DNA of 64,000 nucleotides. It comes from Rhynchonema sp. JSB1_4. Its lineage: Eukaryota > Nematoda > Chromadorea > Monhysterida > Xyalidae. Shown piece after piece: positions 43,895-57,800 of this stretch; the stretch's first letter is position 1; the number at the start of each line of letters is the position of its first letter. The notes beneath the pieces were generated by a model. The model was not told the DNA's origin and did not search any database. It saw only the letters and a list, made by a program, of their open reading frames with translations. The stretch spans positions 1 to 64,000 of the forward strand of contig JASAMV010005060.1 in the NCBI GenBank assembly GCA_030248065.1, read 5' to 3'. Made by a program: the position numbers and the translations under genes.

Positions 43895-45801
43895 TTTAGC
43901 TCAAATCTAGCATTTTCATAATTTTTCTTCTAACTTGGTCATTTGAAATAATAAATTACGAGCGGTTGGATAAAATCTTTTAATGAACGTGATCAACCGC
44001 CAGCGACCGCACTGATGTCGTGGACTCCGCCCAGCCTGACAACAGAACAGAGAGCGCATACGTTTTTGAATCGCGCAGACAACACGCACACGCAGACGCG
44101 GAATAAATATAAAGCAAAGTGGTCTGTTCCGGCGTGGTGCCTACTTGAACGGCAGACACATGCACTCGCTACCGATTCGATTCTGGCCCGCTTTCCCTAT
44201 CTCTTCATTGTTTTTACGCTGCCGCCGGCCCATACCACTTGCATACATCGTATGTAAGGTGCATGGCTCCTCCATGCTGTTGTTATTGTTAGTTTGGTAG
44301 CAAATCAGACGTCAGGAAGCCACATTTTAATCGTGGTCAGTTTGGTTGAACCTGATAATTTACGGCGGAAGTTTAATACACTGACATCAAAAAAGCTAAT
44401 CTATGCTCTTTTACCCCGGCACTTAGTGCACAGCCAAACTAACGTACAAACACGTTTTACAACGTCACTTTGGATGGGTACATTGGCACTGCACTGTTTT
44501 GTGCGCTCAACCTTCTACCCCCCGTGTACTGCCACTACTCTGTTCGCAACGCACTGTGTGTGTTGTGCGGTTGTCTTTGCATACTCAACTAGTTGTACGA
44601 TGTTTCAGTTCGTTTGGTTGATTTCTTTCCGCGTTTGTAATTTTAATGGCGTTATAATGTTTCTTTTCGTTTTTATTCCGTACCTTTTGTTGTGCTCTTC
44701 CCTTCGGTTGGACGAGCTTGGGCTGAGATAACAATGGCATTGGCGTTTTGCAGCGCTGTGCTTGTTCGTTTTTAGTGCGGCCATAATTTATCGTTGTGCC
44801 CCATAAAACACAATCGTGCGCGTTGTTTCAGTGATCATGAAGTTGGACCATAATAAGTTTGGTGTTGGATTATTAGCAGTTTTGAGTTGCGGTTTGTGCA
44901 ATGCCAGCTAAAATATTGGCTTCAATGAATGAAAAGGTACTCCAGTGAAGTACGGGCTCGTAAAACACAAAATCAAACTAATTATGCACTTTTCGGCAAT
45001 GATCGCCCGTTGTTTTCCGGGTGTGTGTCTGTCGGACAATGCCCCATCATGTGCTGCGCTTCAAAGTCTCTTTTCTGTCAAATCAAGCCCGCCAGGCGCA
45101 CTCACCATGCATGGAGTGGGAACTCAAACTGCGCAAAAGTGGCAGAAATGCAAAAGGGCCCACCACGCACACACATGCTGGAGATTACATGCTCAAATAA
45201 TCATTACATAATTGGCCCCGCGGCTTTACTATTGCTTAACCGGTGCCTTTATGTTGCCTCTCTCTCCGTGTGTCTTATACAGATTATGTGCACCATAGGT
45301 GGGGCAATTGCGGTGCTTGAAGCTCTCCGCTTGACATTTCAATCAGGGACAGAAATTATAACAGCCGATCGCTGATCAATGAAACATGGTCACTCTGCCT
45401 ATTTCTTGTCCCTGATGTTGTTTTTCAGAAAGATCGTAATTTTGGCGTTGTGGTGCGTGTGCTCCCGCTATGCGCTCCAGTGAAGCACGAAAATACCACG
45501 ATCCGCTGAGACGAAGAGCGTGAAATTTACACGAATCCAACATTCAAGATTCCAACGACCACCAACGCATCTTGAACAAGAAAAGTGCTCATCACATCTT
45601 CAAACCCAAAACTCGGCTCAATTTCCTGTTCTCAACCAAGATTAATTCCGCGTCAATCAACCAACAACAGACAGCAGACAACAAATACACAACGAAATTT
45701 GGCAGCGAAAGTTCCGGCTTGGCTCCGGACACGCAAACTGACACCCACGACTTACATCCAGTTGACCATCACAAGTCACCCGGACTCAGACCAGGACCGT
45801 C
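43895..45801. other. Spacer between SLC17 copy 2 and TCF gene
   Basis: AATAAA at 43950-43955 ends SLC17 copy 2. No gene seen in 44000-45540. About 45540-45801 is C/A-rich, with an uninterrupted mRNA-leader look (AACCAACAACAGACAGCAGA), and probably includes the TCF 5' UTR. Confidence 0.5.
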
Positions 45802-48800
45802 ATGCCGAGTGCAGCGACAAGCACGACGACAACGGCCGTGGCCAGCACAACGACCATGACTGATGAAGACCAGGGCGATGAAGTCAAGGTTGGTTGGGTG
45901 GGGCACCACTGGAGAGGCTCCTGGTCACCTATTGCCGTTGGCTTAATCTAACCGACAGTGATCTCCAGAATGGAACATGGTCAACCAGTCCGGCGTTTTG
46001 CCCTGATAGTCTGCCTTTCTGCATCAGTGGTGTTTCGGTATTTGCTCGTGTGTCGTGTCACTGGTTTTGACCAGCGTAAAAGTCTGATGCAGTATGAGCT
46101 GCATGAGAGCCACCTTTTACGATGGTCAAGTTAGTGATATGGCAACACATATCTCGAAGTATACCTAATAATGAAAAAGTCGCGTGATTGTAGGGTAGAC
46201 CAATAGAATGCAGAACCAAACCGCCATCCTTGCCAATCAAATGTTTCACAATCACACAGGTGTTCAAATCGGACGACGCCGACCGTGAGCTGGCATCACA
46301 CACGTTGTCGGAGGACAAGAACGACCTGACCTATCAGGCTGATCTCGAGGAACGGGCCGGGGTCGCCAATGCCACACCATCGACGTCGAAGGCTGCCGAT
46401 GCCGCCGGTTGGTTCGGGACGTTGCCTTGATGGATCAGGGGTATATGTAAAGAGTCCGGCTTGTTTTTTGGTTGTTCCGTTTCGTCTTGCGCTCTCAGCC
46501 GGTGGTGCATTAGGCCTTCGTCAGTGCACCGGGCACGATCAACTCGATACTAACAATGCATAATACCGACCACTTTCTTCTGGTTTAAAGATTGGATAAT
46601 TACTGTTCGACTCAGGTTCCAAGCTCGGCGGCGGCACAGCGTTCAGCAAACCGATCCCTACCCACCATCCCGGTGACCCCGCAGCTATGGCTTCCCCATT
46701 CAACGGGTTTGCCTTCGGGCCCGCCGCCAGCTTCCCCGCAGTTTGGCTACCATACGCGCCCGCACCCTTTCTGGTTGGTCATCCCATCATCAACCTTTTT
46801 CTCTTTTGTTTTGTTTTTTATTGTTTTCTAGTTTTCTGTGTTCATGCTTAACAGTATATGAACGTTTGTTAGTGCGAATACAGTCTCCCCCAAACATATC
46901 CCAATGTATACAAGGCACAACATATTCAAATGTGCTAATGTGTCTGTATGTATATTAGCTATCGTGTGTGCACCTATATTTCCTGATAAGCCCATCCAAC
47001 CGAACTGTGTATACCAAGTCTACCAATCGACATATGCCCGGTGTAAGCCGTGTTATCGCTTCCCGTTCAACCGTGGTGCTTGTTTGTGTGTGTGTTGTTA
47101 TCTGTGATCACAAGTGGTCTATGATGTGCAGAAAAACGGTCACATTTGAATATATGGCCCGCATCGGTTCACACATTTGGGGAGGGGCAGGGGCTCTGTG
47201 GCTTGCGCTTGTTTTTCCGTTCTCTTTATGCCCCGAGAAGGGTCACTCTCTCTCGGTTTGGAACGTCTGTCATTGATATGAGGCGGCGCCAGCAAATGAT
47301 CCTATCATCATTTTGAGCACACACACACAATATTCGGGTGTATCGTATTTGGCGTGTGTTTATACGGTTGTTTAGGAGTGACTGAGACTGACTTTGGGGA
47401 TTTGCAATGACTTTCAAATTGGGTGATTAGGACACGAGCTGGCTATATCACAGCAATAGGAATGTTTGTGTGTTGTGTTGTTGTTGTTATTGTCGTTTGT
47501 TTCGTCTGTGAGCTGCAGCGACAGACACAATCTTTCGGGTCCGAAATGGCCTGCTGATTTTACAACGGGGCTCCATTTGGGCCGATTTATCATTCTTGAG
47601 AGGGCACACGATTCTATCTATGTAGGTAAGCTCGCTAACGGCTGTGACTCTTGCCTGCTGTGAACCATATGCCCCCCTTTAAGTTTGGACCATCTAATAT
47701 TGTATCGAGGTATATTACATACCTTCTCGGTGGTTAGCTTAGTGGGTCATTTGTTACAACACGTTGTAAGCGACGACCACAAGCAGATTTATGGCCGAAA
47801 TCGGTAACATAAGACACCAAGACATAAGGCACGCCCGAACCCCACTGTCGGCGTCTTGGCTTTGCAGCTATACAACATAACAATTGTACACACGGTAGGG
47901 ATACACAAAATTGTAATAGGTATGTAATGTCGTATGTCGTACTCTTTAAAGAGTAAAACTGTAGATATTTGACATCCATGTGTTAAGTGTATGCATACCG
48001 TCATCGTTTATGCGTGTCATGTGGGTACCTCTCGAACTAAAATTGTATCGCGTGCGGATCGAAATGCGAAACGCCGCTCTTCCTTGACGATTCAGGCAAT
48101 ATTGAGCCCCGGATTTGTCCATTTAACCCCGGGTACACCTGGTTGGTCGCCTACGTGTATTGGATTACAACCTTCAAACGAGGCGCATACAGGCGTTCGA
48201 ATACGCAATAAAAATACGAACAGCAGCGTAATAACGATTGGAGTCAAAAGATGCAACAGACTCTCGCCGGGACGATCTCTGCTCTGCAAGGCCGCCGTTT
48301 GCGGTTTGCGTCTCCGTACAAATAGCGTACCAACACGCAAACCTCAAACTCAAGAACAAGGCCGCGGGTGAAAGTGGGCATCTGCTCAGTCGGTCCATAT
48401 GCGATGCATTCACACCCCCAATACATGTTTGAATTTTTATGGGCTTCTAAAATCAAGGAGAGCGAAAACATCGTGTTTCTGTGTGTGTAATGATGATCTG
48501 CATCTCTGTGCACGGGTGCATGCGTATATTTGTTCGATCGCGGTTTTTTCCCAGCCGCCACAAACGCGTCAACAAATAAAATGTGAAACGCGAACCCCGA
48601 ATTCAAAATCCGAATAAAAACGCGATTCTATGATGATGATTTGATATGGTGCTGTGTGTTGACGCAAAGTATTAGATTGTTGCCCATAACATAACGGGTA
48701 TGGATCACAAGCCAATCTCTGAAGCCAGATGGTCAGCCGCAGGCAAACACCAGCTGGCGACAAAAAGTACATAGGTAGACATCAAAATTTGAAAATATTT

Positions 48801-51800
48801 GAATTCCGCCGACGCTGACTGACTCCACTGGCCTCGATTTATTGCGGATATGAGAAAAAGTGATGCGATGGGCTTTCATCCCTGAGATCATTATGTTGCC
48901 TGCTGCACATTTGAACAATGCGAGTGTTGATTTGTGGAGAAATTCAAATGTGTGTTTGTTATTATTCGTGCTTGTTAGCCATCATTTCACGCTTGTCTGT
49001 CTGTTACATTCAACAATCATTATTGGTCACGCACGTGTGCCAAGCCGTCATCAAAGCAGCATTTGGCATCAAAAAACCACCGCGCTATGTCCAGTTGTGT
49101 TGTGTGCTGGTGTCGTTTGTTGTTTCCTGGTCCTGTGGCACATGTGTGGTGTACATAATGTCTGTGTTTGTGTTTGATCAGTCATAAATGCGTATATGTG
49201 GACGCCGATTACCGACTCAGGGAACCAATACGCTTGTGGTATACATCAACATGAGACACAAATTAGATTGAGATCACGTCCTTGGGTCCATGGTCACATT
49301 AAAATGCAGACAGTGTACCATCAACATGGCATTGCCAAATGCCACCAATGTATTTCTGTCCCATCCGATCGATCGACCCCCACGCCCTTGTGTGACCATC
49401 GATATGTCACGTCAGAGCAAAAATTCAAATATTCCCCCTCCATCCGCGGCGGTCATGTGCTGTCCGTCACACAGCTGCCGTTTTTGGTGCCTCAATCCAC
49501 ACTGGATGCTTGGTGATGAAAAACAATACAGCAGCAATCATGTGTGATGCATTCCAATGGTCTCTTTGGCCCGAACCGAGCGAGTTTTTCTATATATTAT
49601 GTGCTACTGCTCCACAATGCACGCGTGTGCGTGTGTGTACCGTAATTTAATGTGCGTGTTAGTGTAGTGGACGGTCCAGCACTCTGTAATCATGTGCACC
49701 TCGCCTGTCCGGGGGTTTAAAGGGGGGCACACACACTGGGTTGGACTGGGATGGTGATTGAAAGAGAAAAGAGGGCGGTCAGCTCGTACATAGGTAACAC
49801 ATGCTGTCGGCGTGGGGTCTCTTTCCCATATCACTCAAAGACCAAACTGCCTATCGCCCCGCGATCTTTACGTGTCCGCATGTGTGTGTACGTCTACATT
49901 TACACGCATGCACGTAATGTGCATCAAATGCGAAAACGGGGGGCAACCGGGGCAGCGGTTTCTCTTTTTTCTTTGCGTTTTTCTTGGCCAAAAAATGTTG
50001 GCAGCAGTCGATATCGATTCCTCACAACTCCACCCAGCGTGATTGATCGACTTCGGTTGTGCACTTGTTGCTGCTGTCACTCAGCGATTTGACGTTTTGG
50101 AAATTTATTACAGGAATGTGTGTTCGTTGGTGTGTGATGGTGATCGAATGGTCAAATTTATTGTTTCACAATGTACTCAACATTCAAACATCCGACATGA
50201 ATTTTCTTTTTTGTTGTTTATCAAACTCAATTTCTTCCAGATTCGGTTTAATCACACAAGCGCACGCATGCAAAATCGAACGATTGAGTCTCTGGCATTG
50301 ATGAGGTTAATTACAGGCACACACGCGCAGTGTAATACCATAATTCACATATGAAGTGTAACTTTAACCATTAGCGGTGCAGGGAGGTCAGCCACAACTC
50401 ACTTTAACACATGCTTAACGACATTACACGCAGTATAACACACCGCCAAACGACACATTGAAAAGTAAACCTGGAAGCGCAGCAGCACCACCAAAACTAC
50501 ACCGTTGTTGTTCTAGGCGGCGGCATACATAGACAGCAAAGTGGATGTACAAACGTCGGTGGCGGGGAAAATTTGCGCTTAAAAACGTGCAATGTGGTCG
50601 ATGTTGCTTTAGTGTTAGTGTATATAAGTTGTGCATAATACACAAGCATTATAGTGTGTTAAAGACGCTCCGCGTTCCAACACAGAGATGGTGTCGTCTT
50701 GCGTTCTGTTGGTGCGCGTTTTTTTCGCGTCTCTCCGCCACTGGGTGCTGTTGAGTAGGGTTGTAAGTTAGTGTTGTTCTCAGCGTGTTGGACAACATAT
50801 AACAACCCGTTGGTACATCGGTACAACTGTGCATTAGCTGGAGAGTGCTCTGCTTTGTGCTCTGCTATCTATCTAGCTGCCGCTTTCTTGCTTAGGCTTG
50901 TCACTATGCTTACCACCAGGACCACTCTCCAAGACACTAGATAGTTCGGGACACCTTTAAGAGGCGGCAATGTACTTAGGTTGATTGTTATAACAGGGGG
51001 CGGGGTTAAACGAAACTGATACTCAGACGCGTTGATTGATTGTCGTGGCTGGTTCATCTCGTTTGATTTTATCGGCGGTGTTGCTGCTATATTTTCACAC
51101 TTGTTTGTTGTGCCCGAACGCATACATAAACTTTGCGGAGATGATGGCGGGCCGGTGGCTCTCTCGCAAATGAGCTTCGCCCCAAAATTACACGTTGTGG
51201 ATGCATTATAGCCATATTTGATTGCTGGCGCGTGCATTTGTTCAGCAAAAAGGTTTAACGAAAACAAAACTGCAGCGGCACCAGCAATTGAGTCACAGGT
51301 ATGTATGCACATTTAGACCGCCATGTTCGGTTGGCTGTCGAATGCGCTTGTCGTCACTTCGTTGCGACTGGCTCCAATGTGAATGATAACACAATGTGAC
51401 AGCTGATGCACCGTGATTAGCGGGTACCACTAATATGGTTGGGCACACTTATTGTCAGAAGGGGTATCGCAAAAATCACTGTTCTCATGCTGATACCTTT
51501 GCACCTGGACCTCATGTCGGATTTTGCAGAAGCGCCCCTCTGTCATTGGACAGCCGCTTTGTTGGTGCCCTCTGCTTGCTACATGAATTGATGATCAATT
51601 TGATTTCTGAATCGTCCGGGCATGTTGTGTCCTCCCTTTAATTCTGGTTCGTGCGCTTGTGTGTGTTTGTTGTCTGCGATGCGCTTTTAAGGCACCGAAT
51701 TGACCGAAAGCCCGGAAACACTCGCCACTTTATCGCAGAAAGGGATGTATTTTTATTTTTCGAAAATTTAATAAAACATCCGTCAGCATGCACAGGTAGT

Positions 51801-54800
51801 ACGTACATCTAAATTGACGACGCTATATTTTAACACCTTGCCATTTCAGCGATGTGTTATTTTTGCGAATTTCAAGGTTTGCCGTCAAAAGGGATGCCTA
51901 TGATCTGCAGCACAGTGTAATTGACACACGCTTCGCTAGACTACTTAGTTATACCCTTCTTGGTTTTTGATTCATGCCCGTTGATATTATTATGATGCTT
52001 GCGGCTGCGGGGACCGACACATGCGCGCGTGCAACCACAACCTTGGTGAAAAACGCAACTTGCACTTTTTGGTTAGTGGCCATGCACCTGTGGTAGACAT
52101 GCCGACATTATTTCCTGCATGCAAACACATGCGAAATGTGGAACGCGCGTGTGGTTTGGCTGTGTGTGACTTTAAAGAAATACCGATTGCTTGATAAAGT
52201 GTGGTGTGTGAAGACGAAGTCACTATCACAATACTGGCGCAACAGCGGCCAGCGATTTTTTGGCCAACAATTCCTATATGTACCCATCAGTGGATTTTTT
52301 GCGGCCAAGCGGAAGACAAGTGAGGATTTTCGTTGCATGCGATTTTCACCTGGTGCATCCTGCGTACACGAAAAACGTTCACTTTGGGTATATAAACGAA
52401 TATAACATTAGGTTGTTGTTGTCGGGCAAAACACAAAGTGTACAAGCGCGTAAAACGCAGCCAATTTCTCAAACATCCATATCCTTCTGGCAAACATGCC
52501 ACTTAGTGTCCAGCCAGTTTGAACTCTGACGATGAGCCCGCCTATGGATGCTTGGGGACTTGATTTTTGAGCACAAGAGGATAATAAACATGCATACAAG
52601 ACACCCTCTCAAACCTTGTGCGATAGGCAACTTATGCAAGTGGCAGATACATACATAGATGTATCGTACATAAGATATCCAACAACCAAATGGACATGCA
52701 TGCGGGTATCTGATTGATTACTATCAATTTACAAGTGCTCTTATGTTTCGCATATTTGTGCGGTCGAGATTGTAAATGAGCCGTGGGGCTGCGCGTAATC
52801 CGGCACATGAACCACACATACTACAAGCAAAGTGACTGATATTGTACCATTGTGGTCTCATGCAAGTGTCATTTGGAGACCACATGCGCGCATAAGCACT
52901 ACAATACGAGCGGTGTGCGCGATAAACATCACTTGTGTGTGTGGCGCATACCTAACTGTCTCCCCAAGTGTGCGTGTGTGTGCGCTGCTTTCCAGGCTGA
53001 TAAAGTCACACACAGTATACTCTCGGCAAGCTTCCTTGGTGCAGCAGCAATATGTTCGTTCTGAAATTGAGCCTCTCTCCTCGCTGGTTTTGCAATCCGG
53101 CAGACCAAGACCCAAAAGATGAAGTGCGCATATTTTCTCATGTGCGCGTTTATGCGCTGTTAGACCCATTGGCGCGCTGGCGGGCGCCTGCGCTTTTTGA
53201 CTGCTGCGTGCACCACAATGGGCTCGTATTCTCTAGTCGGATAACGGATGTTTTATCGGCATCAGATTCGGGTTCGGAATCGGTGAGTATGATAGTGTGG
53301 CAGACTTTCTGTTTTCGCAATGCTCTAAGGACATCGTCAGCCAGATGACCACGTGACCACGTATTTTCTCGTGTCTTGATTTCTTCCACCACTTGAGAGA
53401 ATACCATCCGCTATCAGCTTCGGGTCCGTGGCGATTGTATTGAATTGATAGAGGAGGATACATTTATCAATGTTGTGGTGCTGAAATAACATGCACACCA
53501 CCTAGGGCATGGGCACTATCAATCACTCACTCGACCACACCAAGGGACGGCATTAGCCTTCCTCCCTTTTAGTCCCCCTTCTGCGTGCTTCTGCTGTGTC
53601 TCAGTGCACCGGCTCATTTTCGAAATGGCGCTTTAAAAATACAAATATCACTCTATTGGTGGGCTGCTGGTGCGGGTATTCAAGTGTGTCGGGCGAAATA
53701 GACAATGTCCAGCCATTGATCAAAATACAAGTGTTTTGCGAGTATCAACATTCATACATTAACATGTGCACCATACTTTACAAGGGATCGGACTTTTTGC
53801 ATGGATATTTGATTTTAACTTGGTTTGGTCGATTAGAAATCAGCAAGTCACCGGTCAATGGTGCATGCGGGATACGGTAGCTGGCGTGGACTGTGGCTTG
53901 GGGCCGCGCAACAAACAACAAAGATGCAAACAAGTACATAAGACTTTATCCCCATGCAGGTGCACCTACAGTAACTGACATTGTACATTGTAGTCCGCCT
54001 ATGGCCGGTGAAAACAAACGTACATTATTATGTGCATTATTAGCCGGGGAGCTACTGAGCTGGTTACTGCCAGCTTTACCTATAGCTTTGATGCGCTTCT
54101 CAAAGGTGGGTCTTGAAATCGAAAAAAAGAAGAGAAGAATAAAAGATATACAGGGGCGTAAAAGACACAATGTTGTTGTTGGTGTTGTAGTGCGGCCATA
54201 GATTATGCGTGTCGAACGACCCTGGTATGAAACGACCATCGAAAATCATCCTAATGTACATCGGGCAATATATAAAACAGTCGGAAAAGTGATGGCTCTT
54301 ACATTGTTGTTGTATCCGTTTTTTCCTCCTTAGTGCCACCGAGCCTTTTGTTCAAAAGCTGGCACCTTCTCCTGATTACGATTACTTGAATGTCCCTCAA
54401 ACACACTCTTTGTACCCGATATAACTAGGTACCCACGTGTAGCATCCCTAGTCCATAGACCATACGCTCAATACCTACTTTTCTGTGCGTGAAATATGGG
54501 TGGGCCCGGCCGTATTATCGGTGGTGGTCGAGTGACCCGCTGGGGTGCTATGTATGGTTGGAACAGCACTTGATTTGTGACTGCATTAGCGATAAGCGTA
54601 TTGGGATACACACACACACGCGGCAGCCAGAAGCTATATCCGGATAGGGGTGCAAAAATAGACGTAAAAATTGCCAATGCCGTTCGGTTTTGAAAAGAGA
54701 TACCATTCTAAAGCTCAATTCCAATATAATATTACGCAATGATAAGCGCAAATTTTATGTCGGAGTTTTTTCATCCCGTTGCAGAACAGGGGCTGACTAG

Positions 54801-57800
54801 GATTTTTGAAGGATTCAAAAATAGAACCCTGACCTGAACACAACGCAATTTTTGTGATGCGCTTGCTTGCGCCATGTTATGACTCACCTACACACAAGGA
54901 CTAAAAGTAACAAGTACCATTCATTTAATTCCAGCAATTCAGTGGTGCAGCGTGTCAAAAAAGAAACAACGCCACTTTTGTTTTTGAGCAAAATCTAACA
55001 AATAAATACCGCCCCAAATCGCAGTAAATGGTCAGTTTGTCAAAAGTGGCGCCAGACCACTAACACACTACTGGCTCATTTTGGCTGCATTAAAAAGCTA
55101 ATTTATTGACCATAGTCAACTAGGGTGCTAATAATATGGGCCATGCTCGTGGTGCTTCGCAGTATACTACGGCATTATTTTCAGGGCAGATGTAGTGTGG
55201 TATACAACATCACAAACATGAGGCATTCATATTTTCCCTGGACATCACTCGAAAGAGTGGCATTTGAAATATTCGGATTGCAACCTGCTGGTCATATTTT
55301 AGAAGTCGGTCGTTAACTGCATTATTTATGGCTTGTTAGCATTACACTGGGCATTAATGGCTTGCATGTTTGCACACTGTGGTTTACCGGGGCGAGGAAG
55401 CCATCGTTAGCTTGGAACTGCATATGTAATAAGTTGATCGGAGCTACTGTAGATCGGCAAAAAAGTTTGTTTTTCGATATGCCGTTTTTTTTCTGACCGA
55501 CTTATAATCATTTTCTTGTTTGCCAATGTACACGCACCAACATGCGCGCAAAAACCAAAAGCATCAAGCCTCTACGGTTATACTAGCGCAGCGAAACCAC
55601 GCTTTTGTTCTCATGGATTAATTCCCATGGGTCGGCGGCCGTGTTGCTGCGTCGCAAAATTAATGCGGACTTGCGTTCCGCTCTCAACCGAACGCATCAG
55701 AAACCACAAGACCAATGCGGCAGCAATGTTGTGGAAAATTTTGGATCGGTGTTATTGGCGGGTGCGTGCGTGGAATACGGTTGTGCTATAAGTTGGTGAT
55801 CACTGAGAGCTTGTGCATTGTTGAAGCGGATAGCATTTTTTCTTGGGTGAAACGTGTGCACAGAACCTGATGATTAAGCGATATCGGTATCCGACAATCC
55901 AATCTCATTGGGTCCTACTGTATATAACCTGACGGTGTTGCTTCATATTCAAACAAAGAACTTACGTTCGTACGCATAAGCATAAGCTACAACCACATAC
56001 TGTAAGCTGCTCCACCGTAGTATGTACGTATCTATATGTATAGGTAGCCAAAGTGGGGATCCTGTTGCTGTGCTGTGTTGCATCTTTTTGCTTCGAAATA
56101 ATTTTCGATGCGTCATACTCACAAGAATGGGGATGAATGATGCATTGGGGTGCTGCAAAGACACGTCAACGTTAAAATTGATATTTTTCACTTGAAATCT
56201 GGGACAGAAATTGACAAAAATGTTACGGAATGAGGTGTTACATACCTTTTCAGTCACAGATTCACATTGGGATAGAATGTGGTCGCGTGGTAGTTGATCA
56301 TTATGACCCCCGCACTCCACCCTTTACATGATAAATGCGCAACACAACGCCCCGTTGTTTTAGCTTCACCTCAATGAGACCATAAACAGCAGCATCACTG
56401 CATAATTCGTCATTGTTATGCGCATAGGTACTACTGTATATGATACGAGTCCAACAACTCAAGACTTGAATACTATTATGAATTTTTGACCGATTCTGTT
56501 AGGCTAAAACAAACGCCCAGCCGTTTTGCCAGAGTGAAATCAACATCTCAGTTTTTTCCCCGCTGCCCAACAGAATGGTTCTTTGTTCCGTTGTCATAAG
56601 TTGAGTTGAGCATCGCCAAAACGGTTGAGTGAGTGAAGTATGGGGCATTCAGCAGCAAAATATCGATGAATCATCGTACAACACCTACCGTATGCCTTGC
56701 CATATGCAGCAGTAGGTAGCGTGTAGCTTCACTGTTTTGGGTGGCCACCGATAGGTGTACCTATACACGTAGATGGACGGATACCGATATGGCATAAATT
56801 CCAACATAAAGTCGGGTTACGGTATGTAGCTATATATGGCTAGGATCGGTATCCCAACCCTTTCACACGCAGCTTATCATCGACATAAAGCACAATATCA
56901 ACGTTGGTGGTGTTTGCGAATGTTTTACATAACTTCATTGAGTGGGGGTGGAAGGGGCAGCGGACAAAGTGTAGCGAGTTGCACTCAAGTGCATGCTTCA
57001 AGTGGTGTCGTGTCGTGTAAAGCAGTAGCACAAGTTGCTTTGTAACTGTACCTGCATACCGACTCCGACCATTCTGCTGCAACATGTGATACAGTACAGT
57101 CCACAGTGTATTTATAGTGACACGTTGGGTACCGGCATTTTCTGTCACGTTAATAGTATGCATAAATTGAATAGTGCCCATAATCTGTGGATCAAGTTGT
57201 CGGTCACTAATTTAGAGAGTTCATTCGTTGTGGCGGTCATTATGGCGAGGGAACACTGTGACAGGTGCGCACTGTGACATTCACGAATATCCTGTACACC
57301 ACCCATCGGTGTGCAAAGCTTCATCTCAAAGACAAGCCAACTTGAGAGAGAATGCTGTGAAAACACGCACGGGGACAAGCAAGAGTGAAATGTTGATTTT
57401 TTGCGCCCAGTGATGACACGAAATCGACTATGCTCTTGTCGCTTTTTCTCGCTTCTATCAATGACTTGAGTGTTTTGCGGTTGACTCTGTCAAGTGTGCA
57501 AATGGTGCTGCTTGTTGGTGAACAGTTGGGATAAAATATGTTTTCTTTATTTTCCATTATATTTTGTCTTAATTCTCAATCTCTGCTTCACATCTAATCG
57601 AACGCACTACATTTATGCAAAGCAAGGGGCCAGGTGTTTTCAGTCAAGTTTGGGGGACCGCCGGGCCCATTCTATTTGCACTTTTCTGCACATCAAATCC
57701 CCTGTTGTGGTGCAAAAAATGGGCGCGGCCCGCGCTTGTCAAGTGACCTTTTATCGTACTCGTTTCTGTGGTCACTAAGGCCGGGCCGGACTACTCAATT

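Noticed and set aside
44294..44731. 145-residue plus-strand open frame upstream of TCF
   Set aside because: Hydrophobic Cys/Phe/Leu-rich stretch from T-rich DNA; no homology recognised.
50869..51312. 147-residue minus-strand open frame in the TCF intron
   Set aside because: No recognisable domain, no clear splice partners or leader; consistent with chance in GC-moderate DNA.
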